From Duganella lactea (GTDB taxonomy: Bacteria; Pseudomonadota; Gammaproteobacteria; Burkholderiales; Burkholderiaceae_D), in the NCBI RefSeq assembly GCF_009857505.1, contig NZ_WWCP01000036.1, positions 1 through 63,945 of the forward strand: a stretch of 63,945 bases of DNA, written 5' to 3'. Shown one piece after another: positions 51,041-59,853 of the stretch; the first letter of the stretch is position 1, and each line of letters opens with the position of its first letter. The notes beneath the pieces are model-generated. The model was not told the origin of the DNA. It saw only the letters and a list, made by a program, of their open reading frames with translations, and made no database searches. The position numbers and the translations under genes were made by a program.

Positions 51041-52860
51041 TGAAAAAACCGAGCAAAAAACTTCCGGCGATCGCCTATACCATCGTCGGCCACGATCTGG
51101 CGGCGCACTTGTTCCATGTCTCGGTCACGGTGGCCGCGCCGGATGACGGCGGCCAGATTTTCGCGCTGCCGGCCTGGATACCGGGCAGCTACATGATCCG
51201 TGAGTTTTCCCGCAACATTGTGCGCATTCGTGCCGAATCGAAGGGTGAGCCGGTCGAGTTGACCAAGCTGGATAAGCACTCGTGGCAGGCCGCGCCGCTG
51301 GCCGACCGCAGCGCTGCCCTGACGGTGCATTATGAAGTCTACGCCTGGGACCTGTCGGTGCGCGCCGCGCACTTGGACCAGAACCACGGCTTCTTCAACG
51401 GCACCAGCGTGTTCCTGCGCGTGCTGGGACAGGAAGACCAGCCGCACATGGTGGACATCCAGCGACCGGCGCACGAAGCCGCGCAAAACTGGCGCGTGGC
51501 CACATCGCTGCCGGAGCTGAAGGCGAAACGTTATGGTTTTGGCACTTACATCGCGTCCGACTACGATGAGCTGATCGACCATCCGGTGGAGCTGGGTGAC
51601 TTCGCGCTGGCCACTTTCAAGGCGCATGGCATCCCGCACGACATCGTCATCACCGGCCGCGTGCCCAATCTGGACCTGGCGCGCCTGAGCGCCGACCTGA
51701 AAAAAATCTGCGAAACCCAGATCGCCTTCTTCGAGCCGAAGACCAAAAAGGCGCCGGTGGACCGTTATGTGTTCATGACCATGGCGGTCGGCGACGGCTA
51801 CGGCGGCCTGGAACACCGCGCCTCGACCGCGCTGATTTGCAACCGCAACGATTTGCCGACCACCTCGGCCAAGACCAAAGACGTCAGCGACGGCTACCTG
51901 CAATACCTGGGCTTGTGCAGCCACGAGTATTTCCACACATGGAATGTGAAGCGCATCAAGCCGGCGGCGTTTGCGCCGTATAACCTGCAAGTCGAAAACT
52001 ATTCTCCGCTGCTGTGGCTGTTTGAAGGATTCACCAGTTATTACGACGATTTGATGCTGGTGCGGGCCGGGATTATCGACGAGCCGGCTTATTTCAAATT
52101 GCTGGGTAAAACCATGGGCAGCGTATTGCGTGGCGCTGGCCGCTTGAAACAAAGTGTCGCGGATTCGAGTTTCGACGCCTGGGGTAAGTATTATCGCCAG
52201 GATGAGAATGCGCCGAATGCCATCGTCAGTTATTACACCAAAGGTTCTTTAATTGGCCTGGCGCTGGATTTGAGTATTCGCGCTAAAACTGGTGGTGAAA
52301 AATCGCTGGATGACGTCATGCGTGCATTATGGACGCGTTATGGCCGTGATTTTTATGCCGGCGGAGGCCGTGGTGTTACGCCAGCCGAAGCTGAAGCATT
52401 ATTCGATGAAATCAGCGGTGGCCGGTTCAAGCCGTTCTTTGATAAATATATTCGTGGCACCGAGGATTTGCCGCTGGCTAAACTGCTGGCGCCATTCGGC
52501 GTTAAATATAACGATGAGCGTAAACCGGGTAAGCCGAGTTTCGATGCCAATCTGGGCAAGGATGGTAATGACTGCAAACTGTCAGCCGTTCATGAAAATG
52601 GCGCCGCGCATCGTGCCGGATTATCGGCCGGGGATATTCTGATCGCGGTCGATGGTTTGCGTGTGACGGCGGCCAATCTGGATAATCTGTTGTCGCGCTA
52701 TGCGGTTGGGGATACGGTGGAAATCCATGCTTTCCGCCGCGATGAATTGATGACCTTTGATCTGACGCTGCAAGGCGACCGGGTACCGGCCATTTCGCTG
52801 GCGCTGGAGCCAGCGGCGAAGAAGCCTTCTGGCCCGTTACGCCCGAGCGCGAGCCGCTAA
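51037..52860 (+). CDS. M61 family glycyl aminopeptidase with PDZ domain
   Basis: A 607-aa metallopeptidase. The zinc motif H296-E-Y-F-H300 in CSHEYFHTWNVKRIKP and the third ligand Glu in FEGFTSYYDD are as in M61. A PDZ domain occupies about 515-590 (AAHRAGLSAGDILIAVDG). No signal peptide is visible, so it may be cytoplasmic. From about 52070 the codons use A and T in third position far more often than in the first half of the gene. The start overlaps mocA, and a strong terminator follows. Confidence 0.9.
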   Translation: MMKKPSKKLPAIAYTIVGHDLAAHLFHVSVTVAAPDDGGQIFALPAWIPGSYMIREFSRNIVRIRAESKGEPVELTKLDKHSWQAAPLADRSAALTVHYEVYAWDLSVRAAHLDQNHGFFNGTSVFLRVLGQEDQPHMVDIQRPAHEAAQNWRVATSLPELKAKRYGFGTYIASDYDELIDHPVELGDFALATFKAHGIPHDIVITGRVPNLDLARLSADLKKICETQIAFFEPKTKKAPVDRYVFMTMAVGDGYGGLEHRASTALICNRNDLPTTSAKTKDVSDGYLQYLGLCSHEYFHTWNVKRIKPAAFAPYNLQVENYSPLLWLFEGFTSYYDDLMLVRAGIIDEPAYFKLLGKTMGSVLRGAGRLKQSVADSSFDAWGKYYRQDENAPNAIVSYYTKGSLIGLALDLSIRAKTGGEKSLDDVMRALWTRYGRDFYAGGGRGVTPAEAEALFDEISGGRFKPFFDKYIRGTEDLPLAKLLAPFGVKYNDERKPGKPSFDANLGKDGNDCKLSAVHENGAAHRAGLSAGDILIAVDGLRVTAANLDNLLSRYAVGDTVEIHAFRRDELMTFDLTLQGDRVPAISLALEPAAKKPSGPLRPSASR

Positions 52861-52865
52861 ATAAA

Positions 52866-52896
52866 AGGCCGCATCCGACAGATGCGGCCTTTTTTT
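52866..52896 (+). terminator. Terminator after the M61 gene
   Basis: AGGCCGCATC / GATGCGGCCT with a CGACA loop is followed by a run of T. Confidence 0.9.
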
Positions 52897-53064
52897 CGTC
52901 CACGCCATGCCAGTTTTTGGCATGTAAAAGCCAATTTCCAGCATTTTTCCACGCTTCGGCGCTTGGCCAACAAATGCGCCGCGCAGCAGTAATCGCTGGC
53001 GATATCGACTATCGTCAGCGATTACTTTGAAAAGAGGGAATCCGCCGTATTCAGCGGCAGTGGT

Positions 53065-53865
53065 TTAATTGAACAGGCGGGCTAATTCGGCGCCAGGGTC
53101 CGGTGCGCGCATAAAGGCTTCACCGACCAGGAATGCATTAACGTTTGCATCGCGCATGGTTTTTACGTCGGCCGGTGTCAGAATGCCAGATTCGGTAATG
53201 ACCAGTTTATCGTCCGGCATACGATCCAATAAGCCCAACGTATTTTGCAGCGACACCTCGAAAGTACGCAAATTACGGTTATTCACGCCGACCAGACGGG
53301 TTTTTAATTTCAGCGCGGCGGTTAATTCGTCGCCGTCATGGGTTTCAACCAGTACGTCCATACCCAATTCATGGGTGACGGCTTCCATTTCCGCCATCAG
53401 ACCGTGATCCAGCGCGGAGACGATTAATAGAATGGCGTCGGCACCCATCGCGCGTGCTTCGTAGATCTGGTAAATATCGATCATGAAGTCTTTGCGTAAT
53501 ACCGGCAGCGAGCAGGCGGCGCGCGCCTGCTGTAAATATGCCACCGAACCTTGGAAAAACTGCTCGTCGGTTAATACCGACAGGCACGCGGAGCCATTGG
53601 CTTCGTAGGTGGCGGCGATATCGGCCGGGTGAAAATCGGCGCGGATCACGCCTTTCGATGGCGATGCCTTTTTAATTTCGGTGATCACGCCAGGCTTGCC
53701 GGCGGCGATTTTGGCGCGCAGGCTGGCTTCAAAGCCGCGCAGGCCGGCGCGCAGTTCGGTATTCGATTCCACGTCGTCGCGCAGGCTGGCGAAACCGCGG
53801 TGTTTTTTTGCGGCCGCCACTTCTTCGGCTTTGACCGCGAGGATTTTATTCAGAATATCAGACAT
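53065..53865 (-). CDS. trpC: Indole-3-glycerol-phosphate synthase
   Basis: A 266-aa TIM-barrel enzyme for the fourth step of tryptophan synthesis, closing the indole ring of carboxyphenylaminodeoxyribulose phosphate. Diagnostic segments are ITEIKKASPSKGVIR (catalytic Lys), SVLTDEQFFQGS, LRKDFMIDIYQIYEARAMGAD, and ESGILTPADV with GEAFMR at the phosphate site. The start at 53865 gives MSDILNKIL, usual for betaproteobacteria. It is last in the cluster and separated from trpD by lysE. It is not fused to TrpF. Its codons are less GC-rich than those of trpD and trpE. Confidence 0.97.
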   Translation of the reverse strand: MSDILNKILAVKAEEVAAAKKHRGFASLRDDVESNTELRAGLRGFEASLRAKIAAGKPGVITEIKKASPSKGVIRADFHPADIAATYEANGSACLSVLTDEQFFQGSVAYLQQARAACSLPVLRKDFMIDIYQIYEARAMGADAILLIVSALDHGLMAEMEAVTHELGMDVLVETHDGDELTAALKLKTRLVGVNNRNLRTFEVSLQNTLGLLDRMPDDKLVITESGILTPADVKTMRDANVNAFLVGEAFMRAPDPGAELARLFN

Positions 53866-53867
53866 GA

Positions 53868-54509
53868 TTAACGTTGCTCCGAGAGTGCAAGACGCACGCC
53901 GAGGGCCAGAAACAGACCACCCATCGTGCGGTTGAGCCACAGCGACACCAGTGGCTTGATATTCAAGCGCGCGCTGGCAAAAGCGGTGAACAAGGCAAGG
54001 CCGTGGCAATACAGCATGCCGTTAAAATTAAAAATAGCGCCAAGAATGATGAATGCCAGCGGCTTGTTGCTGGAATCCGTCTGGATAAATTGTGGCACGA
54101 AAGCCAGGAAGAACAGCGCCACCTTGGGATTCAGCACATTGGTCAGGAAGCCCTGGAAGAAGATCTTGCGCCATGCGAGCGGCTGCAATGCAGGCGTATC
54201 GACTTGCGGCGCATCGCCGCGCAGTTTGGCGCGCAGCATGCCGATGCCCATGTAGACGATGTATGCCGCGCCGATCCACTTGACCAGCGTGAACGCGGCG
54301 GCGGACGTCGACAACAGCGCCGACAAGCCCAGCGCCGCCGCCAGCACATGCACCATGGTGCCGGCGCCGATGCCCAGCGTGGCGGCCGATCCGGCGCGCC
54401 AGCCCTGGGTGGCGCTGCGCGTCATGATCAGCAGCGAATCCGGGCCGGGCATGATGTTCAGCAGCAGGCCGGAGATGATAAACAGGGGCAGGTCGTGAAT
54501 GCCAAACAT
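53868..54509 (-). CDS. LysE/RhtB family amino-acid exporter
   Basis: A 213-aa membrane protein with six helices. The LysE hallmark LLNIMPGPDSLLIMTRS is at residues 16-32, and KIFFQGFLTNVLNPKVALFFLAF lies in the middle. The family exports amino acids or homoserine lactones by proton exchange. Two bases separate its stop from the trpC start, so it is embedded in the trp operon and should be expressed when tryptophan is short. A role in exporting tryptophan or a pathway intermediate is inference. Confidence 0.9.
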   Translation of the reverse strand: MFGIHDLPLFIISGLLLNIMPGPDSLLIMTRSATQGWRAGSAATLGIGAGTMVHVLAAALGLSALLSTSAAAFTLVKWIGAAYIVYMGIGMLRAKLRGDAPQVDTPALQPLAWRKIFFQGFLTNVLNPKVALFFLAFVPQFIQTDSSNKPLAFIILGAIFNFNGMLYCHGLALFTAFASARLNIKPLVSLWLNRTMGGLFLALGVRLALSEQR

Positions 54510-54536
54510 AGCGTTATCCTGTCATTCCCGCACAGC

Positions 54537-55568
54537 TTAGCGGCCCAGGTTTTGGGTCACTTCGACGAATTGATCGATCTTGCGCAGCGCGGCGCCAGAC
54601 GTGATGGCGAAGCGCGCGCGCTTCAGGCCATCTTCGATCGAGTCGGCCACACCGGCCGCGTACAGCGCGGTGCCAGCGTTCAGCGCCACGATATCGAAGG
54701 CCGGACCGGGCTCGCCGCGCAGCGCTTCCATCATGCGCTGCTTCGATTCGGTCGCATCGGCCACCTTCAGATTACGGCTGGCGATCATCGGCATGCCGAA
54801 ATCTTCAGGATGGATCTCGTACTCGCGGATCTCGCCGTCAACCAGTTCACCGACCATGGTGGCCGCGCCCAGCGACACCTCGTCCATATTGTCTTTGCCG
54901 TACACCACGATGGCGTGCTGCGCGCCGAGGCGCTGCAGCACACGCACCTGTATCCCCACCAGGTCGGCGTGGAATACGCCCATCAGAATATTCGGCGCGC
55001 CGGCCGGATTGGTCAGCGGGCCCAGAATATTGAAGATGGAGCGCACACCCAACTCCTTGCGCACCGGCGCCACGTGCTTCATGGCCGCGTGGTGGTTCGG
55101 CGCGAACATGAAGCCGATGCCGGTCTGCGCGATCGATTGCGCGATCTGCTCCGGCGCCAGGTTGATGTTGGCGCCCAGCGACTCGATCACGTCCGCGCTG
55201 CCCGACGACGACGACACACTGCGGCCGCCATGCTTGGCCACGCGTGCGCCGGCCGCCGCCGCGACGAACATCGCGGTGGTGGAGATGTTGAAGGTATGCG
55301 CGCCATCGCCGCCGGTGCCGACGATGTCCAGCAGACCGGCGGTGTCGGCCATCGGCACCTTGGTGGAGAATTCGCGCATCACTTGCGCGGCGGCGGCGAT
55401 TTCGCCGATGGTTTCTTTTTTCACGCGCAGGCCCATGGTCAGGGCCGCGACCATGGTCGGCGACATTTCGCCGGACATGATCTGGCGGAACAGGTGCAGC
55501 ATCTCGTCGTGGAAAATCTCGCGGTGTTCGATGCAGCGCACCAGCGCTTCTTGATAGGTGATAGGCAT
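54537..55568 (-). CDS. trpD: Anthranilate phosphoribosyltransferase
   Basis: A 343-aa enzyme that joins anthranilate to phosphoribosyl pyrophosphate. It shows the DIVGTGGDGAHTFNIST motif (PRPP loop), KHGGRSVSSSSGSAD, and NHHAAMKHVAPVRKELGVRSIFN near the anthranilate site, with GPLTNPAG after it. The start at 55568 begins MPITYQEAL; the in-frame extension upstream is part of trpG's shadow. It is a single-domain protein, not fused to TrpG. Confidence 0.97.
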   Translation of the reverse strand: MPITYQEALVRCIEHREIFHDEMLHLFRQIMSGEMSPTMVAALTMGLRVKKETIGEIAAAAQVMREFSTKVPMADTAGLLDIVGTGGDGAHTFNISTTAMFVAAAAGARVAKHGGRSVSSSSGSADVIESLGANINLAPEQIAQSIAQTGIGFMFAPNHHAAMKHVAPVRKELGVRSIFNILGPLTNPAGAPNILMGVFHADLVGIQVRVLQRLGAQHAIVVYGKDNMDEVSLGAATMVGELVDGEIREYEIHPEDFGMPMIASRNLKVADATESKQRMMEALRGEPGPAFDIVALNAGTALYAAGVADSIEDGLKRARFAITSGAALRKIDQFVEVTQNLGR

Positions 55569-55585
55569 GACGGTTCTTTCTTTAA

Positions 55586-56149
55586 TCAGCGGACGAGGAA
55601 GTTCTTCAACAGTTGATGGCCGTGTTCGGACAGGATGGACTCGGGGTGGAACTGCACGCCCTCGATGTCGTATTCCTTGTGCCGCACGCCCATGATTTCG
55701 CCATCGTCGGTCCATGCCGTGACTTCCAGGCAGGACGGCAGCGAGCTACGCTCGATTGCCAGCGAGTGATAGCGAATCACCGTGAAGGGAGACGGGAGGT
55801 CCTTGAAGACGCCCACGCCCGTATGCGCGATTAAAGAAGTTTTGCCATGCATGACCTGCTTGGCGCGAATGATCTTGCCGCCGAACGCTTCGCCGATGGC
55901 CTGGTGGCCAAGGCACACGCCCAGAATCGGCTTCTTGCCGGCGAAGTGTTTCAGCACTTCGATGGAGATACCCGCCTGCGACGGGTCTTTCGGGCCCGGC
56001 GAAATGCAGATGTGGTCGGGGTTCAGCGCCTCGATTTCCGCGATCGTGATTTCGTCGTTGCGGTAGACGCGTACATCCTCACCCAGTTCGCCGAAGTACT
56101 GCACGATGTTGTAGGTGAAGGAGTCGTAATTGTCGATCATCAGCAGCAT
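55586..56149 (-). CDS. trpG: Anthranilate synthase, glutamine amidotransferase subunit
   Basis: A 187-aa class I amidotransferase that supplies ammonia to TrpE. The oxyanion motif SPGPKDP, the nucleophile in GVCLGHQ and the C-terminal FHPES (His-Glu) are all present. Its GGAG sits inside the end of trpE and its ATG comes one base after the trpE stop, so the two subunits are translationally coupled, as expected for a 1:1 complex. Similar enzymes also serve folate synthesis as PabA. Confidence 0.95.
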   Translation of the reverse strand: MLLMIDNYDSFTYNIVQYFGELGEDVRVYRNDEITIAEIEALNPDHICISPGPKDPSQAGISIEVLKHFAGKKPILGVCLGHQAIGEAFGGKIIRAKQVMHGKTSLIAHTGVGVFKDLPSPFTVIRYHSLAIERSSLPSCLEVTAWTDDGEIMGVRHKEYDIEGVQFHPESILSEHGHQLLKNFLVR

Positions 56150-56150
56150 A

Positions 56151-57647
56151 TCAGAACTCCCCATCCAGGCCATCTTGTACTTGCTCGGCGGCGCGCAGCA
56201 CAGCGCGCGCCTTGTGTTCAGTTTCCTGCCATTCCATCTCGGCGATGGAGTCGGCGACGATGCCGGCGGCCGCCTGCACATACAGGTTGCCGTCCTTGAT
56301 CACGCCGGTGCGGATCGCGATCGCCACGTCCATCTCGCCGCCGAAGGACAGGTAGCCGCAGGCGCCGCCATAGATGCCGCGCTTGGTGATTTCCAGTTCG
56401 TCGATGACTTCCATCGCGCGCACTTTCGGCGCGCCGGTCAGCGTGCCGGCCGGGAAGGTGGCGCGTAGCACGTCCAGATTCGACAAGCCGTCTTTCAGTT
56501 TGCCCTCGACGTTGGAGACGATGTGCTGCACGTGCGAATACTTTTCGATGACCAGGCGGTCGGTCACTTTCACGCTGCCGATTTCCGAGATGCGGCCCAG
56601 GTCATTGCGCGCCAGGTCGATCAGCATCACGTGTTCGGCGATCTCTTTTTGATCGGCCAGCAGTTCCTTGGCCAGTTCGGCGTCGCGTTCCGGCGTGGCG
56701 CCGCGCGGGCGGGTGCCGGCGATCGGGCGCAGCGTGACTTTTTTCTCGCCGTCCGGCGCGGTCTCGTTGCGCACCAAAATCTCCGGCGAGGCGCCGACAA
56801 TCTGCATGTCGCCGAAATTGTAGAAGTACATATACGGCGACGGGTTCAGCGAACGCAGCGCGCGGTACAGGTTCAGTGGCGAATCGACATACGGCTTGCG
56901 GATGCGCTGGCCGATCTGCACCTGCATCAAGTCGCCGGCCAGCACGTATTCGTGGGCGCGGGCGACGGCTTTCAGATAATCTTCCTTGGCGAATTCACGC
57001 ACGGCCTCGGTGCGCACCGAGGCGCTGGCCACCGGCGCTTCCACGCCACGGCGCAGCATCACGCGCAGTTCTTTCAGGCGCTGCCTGGCTTTGGCGTAGG
57101 ATTCGGACTGCGTGGTGTCGGCATAGACGATCAGATACAGCTTGCCGCTCAGGTTATCGATGACGGCCAGTTCCTCGGTCACCATCAGCTGGATATCGGC
57201 CAGGCCCAGGTCATCTTTCTGCGCGCTGTGGGCCAGCGTTTTCTCGATGTGGCGCACGGTGTCGTAGCCGAAGTAGCCGGCCAGGCCGCCGCAGAAACGC
57301 GGCATGCCGGGACGGATCGCCACTTTAAAGCGTTGCTGGTACGCCTCGATGAAATCAAGCGGATTGCCGTCGTGCGTCTCGATCACCGCGCCGTTCTTGA
57401 CGATCTCGGTGCGGTTGCCAAAGGTGCGCAGCAGCGTGGTGGCCGGCAGACCGATGAAGGAGTAGCGGCCGAAACGCTCGCCGCCCACCACCGACTCCAG
57501 CAGGAAGGTGTTCTTGCCGGCGTTCTGGCTCTGCGCCAGTTTCAGGTACAGCGTGAGCGGGGTTTCGAGATCGGCGAAGGCTTCGGCGATCAGCGGAATA
57601 CGGTTGTAGCCATCGGTGGCCAACGATTTGAATTCGAGCTCGGTCAT
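56151..57647 (-). CDS. trpE: Anthranilate synthase component I
   Basis: A 498-aa chorismate-using enzyme, first in tryptophan synthesis. The N-terminal domain has the feedback motif LLESVVGGERFGRYSFIG, in which the LLES segment binds tryptophan. The C-terminal half has the catalytic PIAGTRPRG, LIDLARNDLGR and GTLTGAPKVRAMEVI motifs. The start at 57647 follows GGAGAGA. It lies downstream of an attenuator with a Trp-rich leader peptide. Confidence 0.97.
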   Translation of the reverse strand: MTELEFKSLATDGYNRIPLIAEAFADLETPLTLYLKLAQSQNAGKNTFLLESVVGGERFGRYSFIGLPATTLLRTFGNRTEIVKNGAVIETHDGNPLDFIEAYQQRFKVAIRPGMPRFCGGLAGYFGYDTVRHIEKTLAHSAQKDDLGLADIQLMVTEELAVIDNLSGKLYLIVYADTTQSESYAKARQRLKELRVMLRRGVEAPVASASVRTEAVREFAKEDYLKAVARAHEYVLAGDLMQVQIGQRIRKPYVDSPLNLYRALRSLNPSPYMYFYNFGDMQIVGASPEILVRNETAPDGEKKVTLRPIAGTRPRGATPERDAELAKELLADQKEIAEHVMLIDLARNDLGRISEIGSVKVTDRLVIEKYSHVQHIVSNVEGKLKDGLSNLDVLRATFPAGTLTGAPKVRAMEVIDELEITKRGIYGGACGYLSFGGEMDVAIAIRTGVIKDGNLYVQAAAGIVADSIAEMEWQETEHKARAVLRAAEQVQDGLDGEF

Positions 57648-57699
57648 GTGTTCTCTCCATACCGCCGGGATGAGGTGAGGCCGGCGGGGTGCATGTATC

Positions 57700-57734
57700 A
57701 AAAAACCTGTCGCGCGCAAGCGGGCGGACGACAG
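57700..57734 (-). terminator. trp attenuator terminator
   Basis: Read leftward, CTGTCG (57729-57734) pairs with CGACAG (57707-57712) and is followed by six T. It lies 13 bases beyond the stop codon of the Trp-rich leader peptide and about 50 bases before trpE, where an attenuator is expected. Confidence 0.75.
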
Positions 57735-57747
57735 CAATCAGTTCGGC

Positions 57748-57837
57748 TTAGTTATGCCAGGATTGCCAGCGTCGCCACAGCCAGGCCTCAATCGAGCCTG
57801 GTTGGTTGACGATGTGTTTTTTGGTGAGAGACGACAT
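57748..57837 (-). CDS. trpL: trp operon leader peptide
   Basis: A 29-codon reading frame between gph and trpE. It starts with ATG at 57837 and ends with TAA at 57748-57750. Its C-terminal part reads WLWRRWQSWHN: four Trp codons in nine. A ribosome short of charged tRNA-Trp would stall here and favour an antiterminator over the hairpin at 57700-57734. The coding function is regulatory; the peptide itself is probably unimportant. Confidence 0.85.
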   Translation of the reverse strand: MSSLTKKHIVNQPGSIEAWLWRRWQSWHN

Positions 57838-57850
57838 GTTGGTCAGTTGT

Positions 57851-58543
57851 TCAGCTATTGGTGTGATGTGAACGAATCAGGCTAGCCGCTTCTAGCAGCG
57901 TTCCTACTATACCATCGGAATCCGTGTCGTGTATAGACTCTCCGTGGTTATAACCATATGGCACCGTCAATACCGGGCAACCCGCCGCCCGCGCCGCTTG
58001 CGCGTCATTCGAGGAATCGCCGATGGCCACCGCCTGCGCCGGCCGCAGACCGAAGTCGGCGCAGACGGTTTGCAACGGCAGCGGGTCCGGCTTCTTGCGC
58101 GGCAGCGAGTCGCCGCCGTAGACCACTTCGAAGAACGGCGCCAGGCCCTTGAGCTGGAGCAGCGGGGTGGTGAAGGCGATCGGCTTGTTGGTCACGCAGG
58201 CCAGGCGCAGGCCTTGCGCCTTCAGCGCCTCCAGGCCGGCGATCACGTCCGGGAACAGCGTGCTGTGATGGCCGTTGATGGCCAGGTAGTTGCGCTGGTA
58301 GGACTGCATCGCCGCCGCGAAGGCCGCCTCGACCCGTTCGGCGTCCCAATCGAGCGACAGCACCGAGCGGATCAGGTTCTCCGAGCCCTTGCCGACCATC
58401 AGCGCAATCTGCCGCTGGGTGATCGGGGCCAGGCCCAGCTCATCACGCATGGCGTTGATCGCGACGTGGAAGTCGGGGATCGTGTCCAGCATGGTGCCGT
58501 CGAGGTCGATGATTGCGGCGCGCACGCCTGCCAGCACGCTCAT
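57851..58543 (-). CDS. gph: Phosphoglycolate phosphatase (HAD family)
   Basis: A 230-aa HAD hydrolase with nucleophile motif I DLDGTMLDT, motif II TNKP, motif III KKPDPLPL and motif IV GDSSNDAQAA. It removes phosphate from 2-phosphoglycolate formed during DNA repair or oxygenation. It begins 4 bases after rpe and ends 14 bases before the leader peptide, the order rpe-gph-trp common in betaproteobacteria, so the trp genes may also receive read-through transcription. Confidence 0.92.
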   Translation of the reverse strand: MSVLAGVRAAIIDLDGTMLDTIPDFHVAINAMRDELGLAPITQRQIALMVGKGSENLIRSVLSLDWDAERVEAAFAAAMQSYQRNYLAINGHHSTLFPDVIAGLEALKAQGLRLACVTNKPIAFTTPLLQLKGLAPFFEVVYGGDSLPRKKPDPLPLQTVCADFGLRPAQAVAIGDSSNDAQAARAAGCPVLTVPYGYNHGESIHDTDSDGIVGTLLEAASLIRSHHTNS

Positions 58544-58547
58544 CGTC

Positions 58548-59213
58548 TTACACCTTGGCCAGGTTGGCGCGCATGGCGTCGATCACCGCCTTGTAGTCCG
58601 GCTGGCCGAAGATGGCCGAGCCGGCGACAAAGGTGTCGGCGCCGGCCGCCGCCGCCGCCGCGATGTTGTCGATCTTGATGCCGCCATCGACTTCCAGCAG
58701 GATGTCGCGGCCGGAGTCATCGATCAGGCGGCGCGCCTCGGCGATCTTCTTCAGCGCCTGCGGGATGAAGGACTGGCCGCCGAAGCCGGGATTGACCGAC
58801 ATGATCAGGATCATGTCGATCTTGTCCATCACGTGCTCCAGGTAGCTCAGCGGCGTGGCCGGGTTGAACACCAGGCCGGCCTTGCAGCCGTGGTCGCGGA
58901 TCAGCTGCAGCGAGCGGTCGATGTGGTCCGACGCTTCCGGGTGGAAGGTGATGATGTTGGCGCCAGCCTTGGCGAAGTCCGGGATGATACGGTCGACTGG
59001 CTTGACCATCAGGTGCACATCGATCGGCACTTCCACATGCGGACGGATCGCCTGGCATACCAGCGGGCCGATGGTCAGATTTGGAACGTAATGGTTGTCC
59101 ATCACGTCAAAGTGGATGATGTCGGCGCCGGCGGAGACGACGTTGCGTACCTCTTCGCCCAGACGGGCGAAATCGGCGGACAGGATGCTGGGAGCGATGC
59201 GGAAAGTGGTCAT
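58548..59213 (-). CDS. rpe: Ribulose-phosphate 3-epimerase
   Basis: A 221-aa TIM-barrel enzyme of the pentose phosphate pathway that interconverts ribulose 5-phosphate and xylulose 5-phosphate. It shows IAPSILSADFARLG, HFDVMDNHYVPN (metal His and Asp), DVHLMVKPVDR and SVNPGFGGQSF, followed by EVDGGI. Length is standard. Confidence 0.97.
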   Translation of the reverse strand: MTTFRIAPSILSADFARLGEEVRNVVSAGADIIHFDVMDNHYVPNLTIGPLVCQAIRPHVEVPIDVHLMVKPVDRIIPDFAKAGANIITFHPEASDHIDRSLQLIRDHGCKAGLVFNPATPLSYLEHVMDKIDMILIMSVNPGFGGQSFIPQALKKIAEARRLIDDSGRDILLEVDGGIKIDNIAAAAAAGADTFVAGSAIFGQPDYKAVIDAMRANLAKV

Positions 59214-59383
59214 GGCTTTGGGCTAGCCCTTGGGCTGGCAAGAAAAAAGATGCGTTATTTTACGCTGGTCCGTGTCGTTGCGCCTGTTTTCAGCCGCGCC
59301 GTCCTTGCATCGAGGGCGGATTTGCGGTGCAATGGATGTTTGGTGATATCTGATCGCCAAGCTTGCTATTTAGAGGAATGTTG

Positions 59384-59758
59384 ATGTCGACTTATGAATT
59401 TACGGTGTCGGTCAGAACCCAGTACCTGCCGGATCAGTCGGACCCGGAGCGCACCAACTTCGTGTTCACCTATTCGATCACGATCAAGAACACCGGCACG
59501 GTCGCGGCGCAGCTGATCTCGCGCCACTGGACCATCACGGACGCCAACAACCACATCGAGGAGGTGCGCGGGCTGGGCGTGGTGGGCCATCAGCCGCTGC
59601 TGCAGCCGGGCGAGCAGTTCGAATACACCAGCGGTGCCGCGCTGCAAACGCCGCAGGGCTCGATGGTGGGCGAATACTTCTGCGTGGCCGAGGACGGCCA
59701 CCAGTTCGAGGTCAAAATTCCGGAATTCGTGCTGTCGCTGCCGCGCACGCTGCACTGA
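59384..59758 (+). CDS. apaG: ApaG (Co2+/Mg2+ efflux-associated) protein
   Basis: A 124-aa immunoglobulin-like beta protein, the ApaG/DUF525 family. It has FVFTYSITIKNTG, LISRHWTITDAN and GEQFEYTSGAALQTPQGSM. It is linked to Co2+ resistance and Ap4A metabolism in enterobacteria, but its molecular role is unsettled. The start at 59384 is 7 bases after GAGGA; the ATG at 59378 is too close to it. Confidence 0.93.
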   Translation: MSTYEFTVSVRTQYLPDQSDPERTNFVFTYSITIKNTGTVAAQLISRHWTITDANNHIEEVRGLGVVGHQPLLQPGEQFEYTSGAALQTPQGSMVGEYFCVAEDGHQFEVKIPEFVLSLPRTLH

Positions 59759-59842
59759 TCACTTCTTGCCTTTCATGGTCCACCAGACGATGAAGACCAG
59801 CAGGAAGAACGCCACGCCCGCTTCCACCATTAATAGCCACAT
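59759..59842 (-). CDS. 27-residue single-span membrane protein
   Basis: A short frame between apaG and mltA. AAAGGATC precedes its ATG at 59842, and the peptide opens MWLLMVEAGVAFFLLVFIV, a membrane helix, and ends in MKGKK. Its stop lies directly against the apaG stop. The good ribosome binding site, the amphipathic pattern (one acidic residue in the helix, basic tail) and the compact fit between genes support a real small protein. Function is unknown. Confidence 0.6.
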   Translation of the reverse strand: MWLLMVEAGVAFFLLVFIVWWTMKGKK

Positions 59843-59853
59843 AGTGATCCTTT

